NCBI GenBank assembly: GCA_043785105.1
Contig: JAYVXO010000194.1
Coordinates: 1 to 34,934, forward strand
Source: Fimbriiglobus sp043785105
Lineage (GTDB): Bacteria; Planctomycetota; Planctomycetia; Gemmatales; Gemmataceae
Reading direction: 5' to 3'
Length of the DNA: 34,934 nt
Of the stretch, positions 23,960 through 31,544 are shown piece by piece. The position numbers and the translations under genes were made by a program. How positions within the stretch are numbered: position 1 is the stretch's first letter; each line of letters begins with the position of its first letter. The notes under the pieces were generated by a model, which worked only from the letters and a program-made list of their open reading frames with translations, was not told where the DNA came from and ran no database searches.

Positions 23960-24544
23960 ATGAAAAGCCTCGCTGTTTTCTGTGGTTCGCAATTCGGCAC
24001 CAACCCGCTTCATACGGAACTCGCGCGGACCTTGGGCACCGAAATGGCGCAGCGTGGTATCACGTTGGTGTACGGCGGCGGGCGGGTCGGGTTGATGGGC
24101 GTCATCGCAACGGCGGTGATGGCGGGTGGCGGCAAAGTGATTGGGGTCATTCCGCAGGCGCTGGCGGAAAAGGAAATCGCGTTTGAAGCCGCGACCGAAT
24201 TGATCGTCGTCGGCACGATGCACCAGCGGAAAGCGATCATGGCCGACAAAGCGGATGCGTTCGTGGCGCTCCCCGGCGGCTACGGCACCTGCGACGAACT
24301 CTTCGAGATTCTCACCTGGGCACAGATCGGCATTCACGCCAAGCCGATCGTGCTTCTCAACGTCGCGGGGTTCTACAACCCGTTGCTAACAATGGTCGAT
24401 CACATGACCGCCGAAGGCTTCATCCGCCCACAACACCGCGCGCTGCTCCAGAGTGTCAACACACTGCCCGAACTGTTCGCCAAGCTCGAACAAGTGCCGC
24501 GCGACGAGCCGACCGAGAAGTGGGCGATGCCGGACGAACGGTGA
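23960..24544 (+). CDS. LOG-family protein (cytokinin riboside 5'-monophosphate phosphoribohydrolase-like)
   Basis: A 194-residue protein matching the LOG/YvdD family over its full length. It has a Rossmann-like core starting SLAVFCGS, VYGGGRVGLMG at 38-48, MHQRK around 87-91 and the active-site motif PGGYGTCDE at 105-113. Members cleave ribose-5-phosphate from nucleoside 5'-monophosphates; the old label lysine decarboxylase for this family is not correct for the short form. The physiological substrate in planctomycetes is not known. The stop codon overlaps the ATG of glnE (TGATG), which suggests co-translation. Confidence 0.92.
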   Translation: MKSLAVFCGSQFGTNPLHTELARTLGTEMAQRGITLVYGGGRVGLMGVIATAVMAGGGKVIGVIPQALAEKEIAFEAATELIVVGTMHQRKAIMADKADAFVALPGGYGTCDELFEILTWAQIGIHAKPIVLLNVAGFYNPLLTMVDHMTAEGFIRPQHRALLQSVNTLPELFAKLEQVPRDEPTEKWAMPDER

Positions 24545-27500
24545 TGGAAACCATGCCCGCATCCCCCACAACTGAATGGCCGTTGCGTGACCCGGTGCGT
24601 GGGCAGCGGAACTTGGATGCGTTGCGAACGCACCTCGGGGCGGATCGGTTCGTGGCGTTGTTGGTGCCGTTGGGGAAGTGGTTGCCGATGACGGCGGACC
24701 CGGATTTGGCGCTCAACAACCTGGAACGGCTGTTCGCCCAACCCGCCGCACGCCAGCAACTTTCGATCTTGCTCGACCCACGCGGTCGCGGGCTGGAATC
24801 CCTTCTGCAATTGCTGGCCACGTCGCAGTTTTTTGCGGACACGTTGGTGGCTTATCCCGAAGCGTTTGAAGTCGTTTACTCCGCCCCGAAGCCCACACCG
24901 TCCACGACAGAACTCGTGCATCAGTTGAAAGCCGATGTGGACGCGATGTACGACGATTCGGGCGTGCTGCGGGCCTTTCGGCGGTTTCGGCACTTGCAGA
25001 TGTTACGCATTGGCGTGAACGATGTGCTACGGGATCGACCACTCGAAGAAGTCACCCGCGAACTGTCGCGCGTCGCGGATGCCAGTGTCGAAGTCGCCAT
25101 GCAAACCGCACTGCGTAGCACCAGCAAGAAGTACGGCCAGCCGATGATCGCCGTCGGGCAGCCGGCCAAGTTCGTCGCGTTCGCGTTCGGCAAACTCGGC
25201 GGCGACGAGTTGAACTATTCGAGCGACATCGACCTCATGTTCCTGTACGACCAGGACGGCGAAACCACGGGGAAGCAAGCGGGGACGATTCCCAACGCGG
25301 ACTACTTCGCCCGAGTCGTCTCCGAGGTGGTCCGGTTGCTGTCGAACCACACGGATCGCGGCATCGCCTATCGCGTTGATCTGCGGTTGCGTCCGGACGG
25401 CGCACGCGGGCCATTGGCGCGTTCGATGGCTAGCACCTTGTCGTATTACGACGTGCAAGGGCGAACCTGGGAACGGCAAGCGCTCATCAAACTGCGTCCG
25501 ATTGCCGGGGACATGTCGCTGGGCCGCGAGTTCCACCGGGCGATTGAGCCGTTCATTTACCGCAAGTATTTCAGCTTCTCCGAAATCAACGAAGTGAAGG
25601 CGCTGAAGCGTCGCATGGAGCAACGCACGACACAGGCCGGGGCCGACGAACTCGACGTGAAGACGGGTCGCGGTGGGATTCGGGACATTGAATACACGGT
25701 GCAGTTTCTGCAACTGCTCAACGGCGGCGACCTGCCTGCGGTGCGGCAACGCAACACGCTGTTGGGTCTCGAATCGCTCGAAATCGCCGGGTGTCTGACC
25801 GGCCACGAAATGTACATTCTCGCGGACGCTTACCGCTTTCTGCGCAAGACCGAACACCGCTTGCAACTGCTGTTCGACTGGCAAACCCACAAGCTCCCCA
25901 CGACCGTTGACGAACTGAGCAAACTGGCGCGGCGGATGGGCTACCTGCATAAAACCGTGGCGGAGGTCGGCGCCGAAGTTCGCACGCCGAAGCCCGAAGT
26001 CGGCCACGCGCCGCAAAAGCGATCGCCGCTCGACGAATCCGGCGCCGCACCGTTGGATGCACGGGTGTTGTTGATTGAACCGCTCGACCAGTTCTTGAAG
26101 GACTACCACGACAAAACGAAGCTCGACCGCGCGATTCTGAACCACTTACTCCACCAGACGTTCACGGACGCCGACCAGCAAGCGGAGCCGGAGACGGATT
26201 TGATTCTCGTGCAAGACCCCGACGACACGACCGTCCGCAGCGTGCTGGGTCGCTACCCGTTTCGCAACATCCCGAAGGCGTACCAGAACCTCGCCAAACT
26301 GGCGCAGGAAGAAGTGCCGTTCCTATCGCATCGGCGTTGCCGACACTTCCTGGCCAGCATCGCCCCGCAATTGTTACGGGCATTGGCGGCAACGCCGGAC
26401 CCGGATTTGGCACTGAACAATTTCGAGCGTGTGACCGCATCTTTGGGCGGCAAGGCGGTGTTGTACGAACTCATCAGCTTCAACCCGCCGAGCCTGAAGT
26501 TGTACGTCGATATCTGTTCCACGAGTCCGTACCTGTCGGCCATCCTCATCAACAATCCGGGGATGATTGATGAACTCCTGGACACGCTGATTCTGGATCA
26601 ACCCCGCACCGCCGAGGAACTGCACACGGAGTTGGTCGAACTCTGTCGCGGCGCCAACGATCCCGACCCGATCTTGCATAGCTTCCAGGACAAAGAACTG
26701 TTGCGAATCGGGGTGCGCGACTTGTTGGGTAAGGACAGCGTGCAACAAACCACGGCGGCGCTGAGTGACCTGGCTGACACCCTGTTGACAGTGGTGTTCG
26801 ACTTGGCCGAACGGGAACTCGCCGTGAAGCGTGGGGTGAGTTGCCGTTACGTCATCCTCGGCCTCGGCAAACTCGGGGGCCGCGAGATTAGCTTTCACAG
26901 CGACCTGGATTTGGTGTTGCTGTACGAAACCGACGGCATGACCACCGGCACGGTGCCAACGACCTACCACCAGTATTTCACGCAACTGGCGCAAAGAGCG
27001 ATTCGCGTGTTGTCCCAACAAGGACCACTGGGCCGCCTGTACAACATCGACATGCGGTTGCGGCCAACAGGAAAAAACGCCAGCCTCGTCGTGCCGCTGG
27101 CCGAGTTCCACCGCTACTTCGACACCATCGGCGGGTGCCAACTCTGGGAACGCCAAGCCCTGACGAGGGCGCGGGTGATTCGTGGCGAATCGCAGTTTGC
27201 GGACGACGTGACGAGTGTGGTTCGCAAGGCGATTCTGGCCAAACCCTGGTGCCCGGACTGGATCGACGACATTCGTACCATGCGCGATCGCATGGAACCT
27301 ACCACCAGCATTCGGCACACCAAACGCGGCCCCGGCGGGCTGGTGGACATCGAGTTTCTGGTGCAGATGTTTCAACTGAAGTACGGCCGCGAACACCCCG
27401 CCATATTGCAACCCAACCTGTGGGTCGCGCTCGAAGCGTTGCAAACCACGAACCTGCTCGACCCCGAATCCATTGCCCAACTGCGCGACGGGTACTCCTT

Positions 27501-27726
27501 CCTACGACTCGTCGAAGCCCGGTTGCGCGTCGTGACCGACCGGGCCACAAACGAGCTACCGGAAGCCAGTGCCGACCGCGAAAAGCTCGCCCACCGCATG
27601 GGCTTTGAAGCCAAGAATGAGCAAACCGCCGCCGACCGCTTCACCGAAGAACTCGCCCGCATCATGGCCAACAACCGCCGCCTCTTCCGCGCAGTGCTGC
27701 ACCGTGAACGAAACCCGGCTGTGTAA
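24544..27726 (+). CDS. glnE: Glutamine synthetase adenylyltransferase / deadenylase
   Basis: A 1060-residue bifunctional enzyme that adds AMP to, and removes it from, glutamine synthetase in response to nitrogen state. Two nucleotidyltransferase domains are visible. The N-terminal one has FGKLGGDELNYSSDIDLMF (about 215-233), where deadenylation would occur. The C-terminal one has LGKLGGREISFHSDLDLVLL (about 775-795), where adenylylation would occur. Each is followed by a helical GlnD/PII-uridylyltransferase-like domain ending in GGxxDIEF/Y-type motifs (GRGGIRDIEY and GPGGLVDIEF). It is somewhat longer than the ~950-residue E. coli enzyme, with an insertion near residues 478-505 (EVRTPKPEVGHAPQ). 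Starting at 24544 overlaps the LOG stop codon; no glnA or PII gene is in the window. Confidence 0.93.
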   Translation: METMPASPTTEWPLRDPVRGQRNLDALRTHLGADRFVALLVPLGKWLPMTADPDLALNNLERLFAQPAARQQLSILLDPRGRGLESLLQLLATSQFFADTLVAYPEAFEVVYSAPKPTPSTTELVHQLKADVDAMYDDSGVLRAFRRFRHLQMLRIGVNDVLRDRPLEEVTRELSRVADASVEVAMQTALRSTSKKYGQPMIAVGQPAKFVAFAFGKLGGDELNYSSDIDLMFLYDQDGETTGKQAGTIPNADYFARVVSEVVRLLSNHTDRGIAYRVDLRLRPDGARGPLARSMASTLSYYDVQGRTWERQALIKLRPIAGDMSLGREFHRAIEPFIYRKYFSFSEINEVKALKRRMEQRTTQAGADELDVKTGRGGIRDIEYTVQFLQLLNGGDLPAVRQRNTLLGLESLEIAGCLTGHEMYILADAYRFLRKTEHRLQLLFDWQTHKLPTTVDELSKLARRMGYLHKTVAEVGAEVRTPKPEVGHAPQKRSPLDESGAAPLDARVLLIEPLDQFLKDYHDKTKLDRAILNHLLHQTFTDADQQAEPETDLILVQDPDDTTVRSVLGRYPFRNIPKAYQNLAKLAQEEVPFLSHRRCRHFLASIAPQLLRALAATPDPDLALNNFERVTASLGGKAVLYELISFNPPSLKLYVDICSTSPYLSAILINNPGMIDELLDTLILDQPRTAEELHTELVELCRGANDPDPILHSFQDKELLRIGVRDLLGKDSVQQTTAALSDLADTLLTVVFDLAERELAVKRGVSCRYVILGLGKLGGREISFHSDLDLVLLYETDGMTTGTVPTTYHQYFTQLAQRAIRVLSQQGPLGRLYNIDMRLRPTGKNASLVVPLAEFHRYFDTIGGCQLWERQALTRARVIRGESQFADDVTSVVRKAILAKPWCPDWIDDIRTMRDRMEPTTSIRHTKRGPGGLVDIEFLVQMFQLKYGREHPAILQPNLWVALEALQTTNLLDPESIAQLRDGYSFLRLVEARLRVVTDRATNELPEASADREKLAHRMGFEAKNEQTAADRFTEELARIMANNRRLFRAVLHRERNPAV

Positions 27727-27789
27727 AAAAACCGATTTCACCCACAGAGGGCATTGCGATTGTCGTTAAGCCGATGAGTCGCTGTTTTC

Positions 27790-28000
27790 GGTTTGGTGGC
27801 CCCATCGGGGCCAAGGCATGTAGCCATGGGTGGAGCGCTTCGCGCAACCCGTGGACAGTGACTCCACTACTGAACCGCCCTGAAGGGGCGGGGGATTCCT
27901 TCGCCCCTTCAGGGCGATTGACAAAGGGATGTCGCTGTCCACGGGTTCCGCTTCGCTACACCCGTGGCTACAGTCCGGTGCCCCTTCAGGGCACAAAACC
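27790..28000. repeat. 211-bp compound inverted-repeat element
   Basis: The outer arms (about 27790-27865 and 27935-28000) are imperfect inverted repeats: TGTAGCCATGGGTGGAGCG and ACCCGTGGACAG pair with CTGTCCACGGGTTCC and CACCCGTGGCTACA. In the middle, CGCCCTGAAGGGGCG faces CGCCCCTTCAGGGCG. The layout of small GGGG/CCCC palindromes inside larger arms is like the elements at 7962-8244 and 23737-23917, but the sequence modules differ (CCCGTGG instead of CCCAGGG). It fills most of the 346-nt gap after glnE. Confidence 0.7.
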
Positions 28001-28027
28001 AATATGGTTCTTCTTGTCTTCTCATTG

Positions 28028-28049
28028 CCTCAGTGTCTCTGTGGTGAAA
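28028..28049 (-). repeat. CACCACAGAGACAC-type short repeat, copy 1
   Basis: On the minus strand this reads TTTCACCACAGAGACACTG, matching both arms of the hairpin at 34837-34913. It lies about 25 nt before the acyltransferase start. Only one arm is clear here. Confidence 0.6.
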
Positions 28050-28072
28050 TCTGCTTCTTCGGATGACTGAAC

Positions 28073-28999
28073 ATGGCGAAACAGCGGCGACCGATTGTTG
28101 ATTACGCCGTCTACCTTGTGGTTCGCGGGGTGGTGTGCGTGGTGCAAGCGGTGCCGATGGGGTGGGCGTTTGGGTTGGCGGATGCGTTGGCGTGGCTGGC
28201 ATATCGGGTCGATAAACGGCATCGCATCGTGGCCGCCAAGAACTTGCGATTCGCGTTTCCCGAACTTGCCACCAACGACGCCGCAATTGATTGCATGGTG
28301 CGTGAGTGCTACCGCCACTTCACGATGCTGATCGTCGAAATCGCCTTGTTGCCACGCAAATTACGCATGGAGAACTGGCGCACCTACGGCAAGTTGGTGC
28401 GGGGCCACGACGCCATCGCCGGGTTGCTGAGTCCGCGACCGTTGTTTATCGTGACCGCCCATTTCGGCAACTGGGAGATGGCGGGGTTCGCGCTCGGGGC
28501 GCTCGGGTTTCGCACCTTTGCGATTGCCCGCGTGCTGGACAACCCGCACCTCGAACGCTTCTTGAACCAGTTCCGCCAAGCGACGGGCCAAACGATCATT
28601 GCGAAGAAAGATGACTTCGACCGCCTAACCGCCGCGTTGAAAATCGGCGCCAAAGTCGCCACGCTCGCGGACCAAGATGCGGGGAAGCGCGGCGTCTTCA
28701 TCAACTTCTTCAACCGCCCCGCCTCCGCCCACAAAGCCGTCGCGCTCATGGCCATCGAGTTCGACGCGCTCATGGTCGTCGTCGGCGTGCCGCGAGTGGG
28801 CGGCCCGTTGCAGTACGAGATCGTCTGCGAAGACGTGATCGACCCCCGCGACTACAGCACCGACCCCAACCCCGTCAAAGCCATCACGCAACGCTACCAC
28901 ACCGCCCTCGAACGCCTCATCCGCCAGTACCCCACCCAATACTTCTGGCTCCACCGAAGGTGGAAAACGCAACCGAAGGGCGGGAAGGCGAAAGGATAA
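28073..28999 (+). CDS. LpxL/HtrB-like lysophospholipid acyltransferase family protein
   Basis: A 308-residue protein of the LpxL/LpxM/HtrB acyltransferase family, which transfers acyl chains to lipid A precursors or related lipids at the inner membrane. It has an N-terminal hydrophobic segment (about 11-43), the catalytic H(X)4E motif as HFGNWE at 130-135, the ADQD motif near 204-207 and the typical C-terminal RYHTALERLIRQYPTQYFW with HRRWK. All catalytic residues are present. The true acceptor lipid in this organism is not known. The ribosome-binding site before the ATG is weak. The last 177 nt of the gene are repeated after the restriction-modification genes at 30779-30955; this copy is the functional one. 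Confidence 0.9.
   Translation: MAKQRRPIVDYAVYLVVRGVVCVVQAVPMGWAFGLADALAWLAYRVDKRHRIVAAKNLRFAFPELATNDAAIDCMVRECYRHFTMLIVEIALLPRKLRMENWRTYGKLVRGHDAIAGLLSPRPLFIVTAHFGNWEMAGFALGALGFRTFAIARVLDNPHLERFLNQFRQATGQTIIAKKDDFDRLTAALKIGAKVATLADQDAGKRGVFINFFNRPASAHKAVALMAIEFDALMVVVGVPRVGGPLQYEIVCEDVIDPRDYSTDPNPVKAITQRYHTALERLIRQYPTQYFWLHRRWKTQPKGGKAKG
28822..28998 (+). repeat. Direct repeat, left copy (3' end of the acyltransferase gene)
   Basis: This segment is repeated at 30779-30955 in the same orientation with a constant offset of 1957. I count 8 differences over 177 positions, six of them within the coding part after the first two bases. Homology ends at the stop codon on the right and fades before 28822 on the left. 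Together the two copies bracket the methyltransferase and endonuclease genes. Confidence 0.95.
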
Positions 29000-29069
29000 C
29001 TTGGTGGTTTGCAGTGAATATATCTACGGCCGTGATTGTCGAAATCTTTCAACGCAAGATAATAGTCCC

Positions 29070-30071
29070 ATGACCATCAAACATCGTGCGCCGCGCAACA
29101 GAACGATTGATATTGAAGCCGCTGAGTTGCCGGAGCTTTCCGCGCGGCTTTTGCGCATCAAATCTCGGCAAACGGTAGGAGATGTGGTCGGCAAGACGAT
29201 TTGCCAAGACCTGTTTGGAGTCATCCCCCATCTGCCGGATGCGTTTGTTGATTTGCTGATTGCTGATCCACCCTACAACCTCGATAAATCATTCAACGGA
29301 AAGGCGTTCAAGTCCTGTTCGTCTGAAGAATACGAAGCCTGGATCGAATCATGGCTTGTCCCGCTCCGTCGCGTTCTGAAGCCGAACGCATCGCTTTACA
29401 TATGCGGCGATTGGCGGTCGTCGTCAGCTATTCAAAGAGTTGCCGAACGACATTTTATCGTCCAGAACAGGATCACCTGGGAGCGAGAGAAAGGTCGAGG
29501 CGCTTTAGCGAACTGGAAAAACTGCTCGGAAGACATTTGGTTTCTGACCCTTTCCAAGCAGTACACGTTTAATGTTGACGCAGTGAAGGTCAAGCGGCGA
29601 GTGATTGCGCCATACAAGGATGACAGTGGAGAGCCGAAGGATTGGGAAGAAACTGCGAATGGAAACTATCGCCTGACTCACCCCTCGAATCTCTGGACGG
29701 ACATCACGGTCCCATTCTGGTCCATGCCGGAAAATACCGATCACCCAACCCAGAAGCCTGAAAAACTCATTGCGAAGTTGGTGCTTGCGAGTTCACAACC
29801 TGACGCCATCGTTTTCGACCCCTTCCTGGGTTCCGGGACCACATCGGTAGTTGCAAAAAAACTCGGTCGCAAGTTCGTCGGGGTTGAGCAAGATGAACAC
29901 TTTTGCTGTCTAGCAGAGAAACGCCTCGATATGGCATCTTCCGATCGTTCGATTCAAGGATACCACGATGGGGTGTTCTGGGAGCGGAATAGTTTGGCCG
30001 AACAGCGCGTCGTCACCAAGGAATTAGCACTTCAACAGGGCAGTACACTTTTTGATGGAGATGAATCGTGA
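29070..30071 (+). CDS. Type II DNA methyltransferase, beta class (N6-adenine type)
   Basis: A 333-residue SAM-dependent DNA methyltransferase. Catalytic motif IV DPPYN lies at 66-70, near the N-terminus. Motif X (HPTQKP, 225-230) and motif I (FDPFLGSGTT, 249-258) follow near the C-terminus. This order defines the beta class. DPPY points to N6-adenine methylation, though N4-cytosine cannot be excluded; the variable region between about 140 and 215 should set the target sequence, which I cannot predict. I prefer the ATG at 29070; an in-frame TTG at 29001 lies 1 nt past the acyltransferase stop and would add 23 residues. The stop overlaps a GTG in frame with the endonuclease (GTGA). Confidence 0.93.
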   Translation: MTIKHRAPRNRTIDIEAAELPELSARLLRIKSRQTVGDVVGKTICQDLFGVIPHLPDAFVDLLIADPPYNLDKSFNGKAFKSCSSEEYEAWIESWLVPLRRVLKPNASLYICGDWRSSSAIQRVAERHFIVQNRITWEREKGRGALANWKNCSEDIWFLTLSKQYTFNVDAVKVKRRVIAPYKDDSGEPKDWEETANGNYRLTHPSNLWTDITVPFWSMPENTDHPTQKPEKLIAKLVLASSQPDAIVFDPFLGSGTTSVVAKKLGRKFVGVEQDEHFCCLAEKRLDMASSDRSIQGYHDGVFWERNSLAEQRVVTKELALQQGSTLFDGDES

Positions 30072-30103
30072 CGAAGAGTCTGTAGTTCGATAGCGACCGC
30101 TAC

Positions 30104-30736
30104 TTGGCTGTCCAAACGCAGGTCAAGGAATTTCTCAACAAACAGAAAGACTTTCTGTCGGGAAGTACAGCCAAAAGCCCACGTGCAGTGGGCGATGCCA
30201 TTCAAGAGATTCTCGCGGAACACTTTCCGGCAATCGTAGGCGATGATGTTTGTGGAAAGTATTCCTCGGAGTTTGCACGCCGCGCAATGGCGGATTTAGC
30301 GTTCGAGGATAATGCAGGTCTGTACTACATCGTTGACGTGAAGACGCATCGGTTGAGCACCAAATTCAACATGCCTAATTTGACCTCGGTTGAACGGCTG
30401 GCACGATTTTATGAAGACGACAAAAACCATTTTGTGCTTCTGATGATCGCCTATGATGTCAACGGCGTTCGGGCAGTCATCGAGAACGTGACCTTCGTTC
30501 CGATTGAGTTTCTCGATTGGGACTGCCTTACGATTGGTGCATTGGGTTGGGGCCAAATCCAGATTGCGAATTCTAATCGCATCACCGTCAATCCCGGCTA
30601 TTCCCGCAAGAAGTGGATGATCGAGTTGTGCGACACGCGGTTGGAATTTTATCCAAAGGAAATCGCCAAGATCGGCAAACGAATCGCCCATTTTCAGAAG
30701 ATACGAGAACTATGGGAAAAGCGAGCAGATTCGTAA
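30104..30736 (+). CDS. Type II restriction endonuclease, PD-(D/E)XK-like; 5' end apparently broken
   Basis: A 210-residue protein from a TTG codon. It shows a PD-(D/E)XK-like active site: Asp64 in MADLAF, then Asp78-Val-Lys80 in YYIVDVKTH. The D(x13)DxK spacing and the following Thr-rich strand recall the EcoRV/HincII group (inference by motif only). As the gene directly after a solitary beta-class methyltransferase, it is best read as the matching endonuclease. The frame extends upstream to a GTG at 30068 that overlaps the methyltransferase stop, but codon 6 of that longer frame is TAG (30083-30085), followed by FDSDRYL. No ribosome-binding site precedes the TTG, so expression may be reduced or lost. 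It ends 42 nt before the right direct repeat. Confidence 0.75.
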   Translation: MAVQTQVKEFLNKQKDFLSGSTAKSPRAVGDAIQEILAEHFPAIVGDDVCGKYSSEFARRAMADLAFEDNAGLYYIVDVKTHRLSTKFNMPNLTSVERLARFYEDDKNHFVLLMIAYDVNGVRAVIENVTFVPIEFLDWDCLTIGALGWGQIQIANSNRITVNPGYSRKKWMIELCDTRLEFYPKEIAKIGKRIAHFQKIRELWEKRADS

Positions 30737-30778
30737 GCCGCCGAACCAGAACCATGTGTTGACGATCGAGTGCGGTCA

Positions 30779-30955
30779 CGTCTGCACAGACGTGATCGAC
30801 CCCCGCGACTATAGCACCGACCCCAACCCCGTCAAAGCCATCACGCAACGCTACCACACCGCCCTCGAACGCCTCATCCGCCAATACCCCACCCAATACT
30901 TCTGGCTCCACCGAAGGTGGAAAACGCAACCGAAGGGCGGGATGGTGAAGGGATA
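30779..30955 (+). pseudogene. Orphan 3' fragment of the acyltransferase gene (right direct repeat)
   Basis: This is the second copy of the last ~58 codons of the acyltransferase gene, in the same orientation. The frame is still open (VIDPRDYSTDPNPVK ... KGGMVKG) and ends in TAG where the left copy has TAA. It lacks a start codon with a ribosome-binding site and the catalytic part of the enzyme. Inner differences from the left copy are mostly synonymous, which suggests this piece was once part of an intact, selected gene. Treat it as a gene remnant, not a gene. Confidence 0.9.
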
Positions 30956-31012
30956 GAGGTCAGTAGGGGCGTTAAGTTTTACTCAATGGGGGGAATGCAA
31001 TTATGCGTCTTA

Positions 31013-31372
31013 TCATCCTCTATTGACGACATAGCCTTCAAAAACCCGAATCTCGACCGGATTGGTGACTTCGTGCAACCCGAGTGCTGCGTTCGTCGGC
31101 TCAGTCGATGGGGCGGGTTCATCGGCCTGTTGCAATTGTTGGAGGCGCTCGGCCCCGCGCTCGATCGCGGCTTGCATCGTTGCGACGAGTTCCCGCACGG
31201 CGAGCGGATCATATAGTAGACTCTTGGCGTTCGACAGCCACAGTAGGTGGCCGCAACTTGGGCACGGGGCGTCGATCGTTGGGTAGGTGGACGGGGTGAC
31301 ATGCGTCTGCCCTCCGCAAACCGGGCACTGAACCGGCTCCCCTTCCGGCGTCCGCGTCGAGACGACTCCCAT
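31013..31372 (-). CDS. Zinc-ribbon protein of unknown function
   Basis: A 119-residue protein. Two CxxC pairs (Cys16/Cys19 in CPVCG and Cys37/Cys40 in CPSCG) form a zinc ribbon, followed by a helical region (ELVATMQAAIERGAERLQQLQQ) and a variable tail. Such proteins in planctomycetes may bind nucleic acid or a protein partner; the sequence gives no more than that. GAGG about 9 nt before the ATG supports the start. Its 3' end faces the right direct repeat of the restriction-modification insertion, 57 nt away. Confidence 0.8.
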   Translation of the reverse strand: MGVVSTRTPEGEPVQCPVCGGQTHVTPSTYPTIDAPCPSCGHLLWLSNAKSLLYDPLAVRELVATMQAAIERGAERLQQLQQADEPAPSTEPTNAALGLHEVTNPVEIRVFEGYVVNRG

Positions 31373-31474
31373 TTCGATTACCTCGCTTCTGTCATTTTCC
31401 TGAGCGGCTGACGGGTTCGGTCAAGTGGTGTTGATTCTAGCATAGTCGGATTGGCAAAGTGTACCGTGTTTTAC

Positions 31475-31516
31475 GCGAGCGACCCGGTGACACACCTGTG
31501 TCACCGGGTCGCTCGC
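31475..31516 (-). terminator. Perfect 20-bp-stem hairpin downstream of the DUF11-type gene
   Basis: GCGAGCGACCCGGTGACACA (31475-31494) and its exact complement (31497-31516) are separated by only CC. The hairpin lies 28 nt past the stop codon of the minus-strand gene at 31545, where a terminator is expected. On the minus strand the bases after it (GTAAAACACGG) do not form a T-run, so it is not a textbook intrinsic terminator. It also stands upstream of the zinc-ribbon gene and would separate the two transcripts. Confidence 0.6.
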
Positions 31517-31544
31517 TGTTTCAAATAGCCGGACGGGTGCCCGG

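Noticed and set aside
25027..27480. Two long open frames opposite glnE (25027-26145 and 26374-27480)
   Set aside because: Both are antisense shadows caused by biased codon use in glnE; their translations are rich in His, Arg and Gln without domain features.
27727..28072. CRISPR-like spacing of repeated motifs after glnE
   Set aside because: The repeats are inverted, of unequal length and without regular spacers; no cas gene is nearby.
29001..29069. TTG start of the methyltransferase at 29001
   Set aside because: It lies 1 nt past the acyltransferase stop with no good ribosome-binding site, and the extra 23 residues do not look like part of the domain; the ATG at 29070 is more plausible.
30756..30956. 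66-codon open frame after the endonuclease
   Set aside because: It is the duplicated 3' end of the acyltransferase gene with a few chance upstream codons, not an independent gene.
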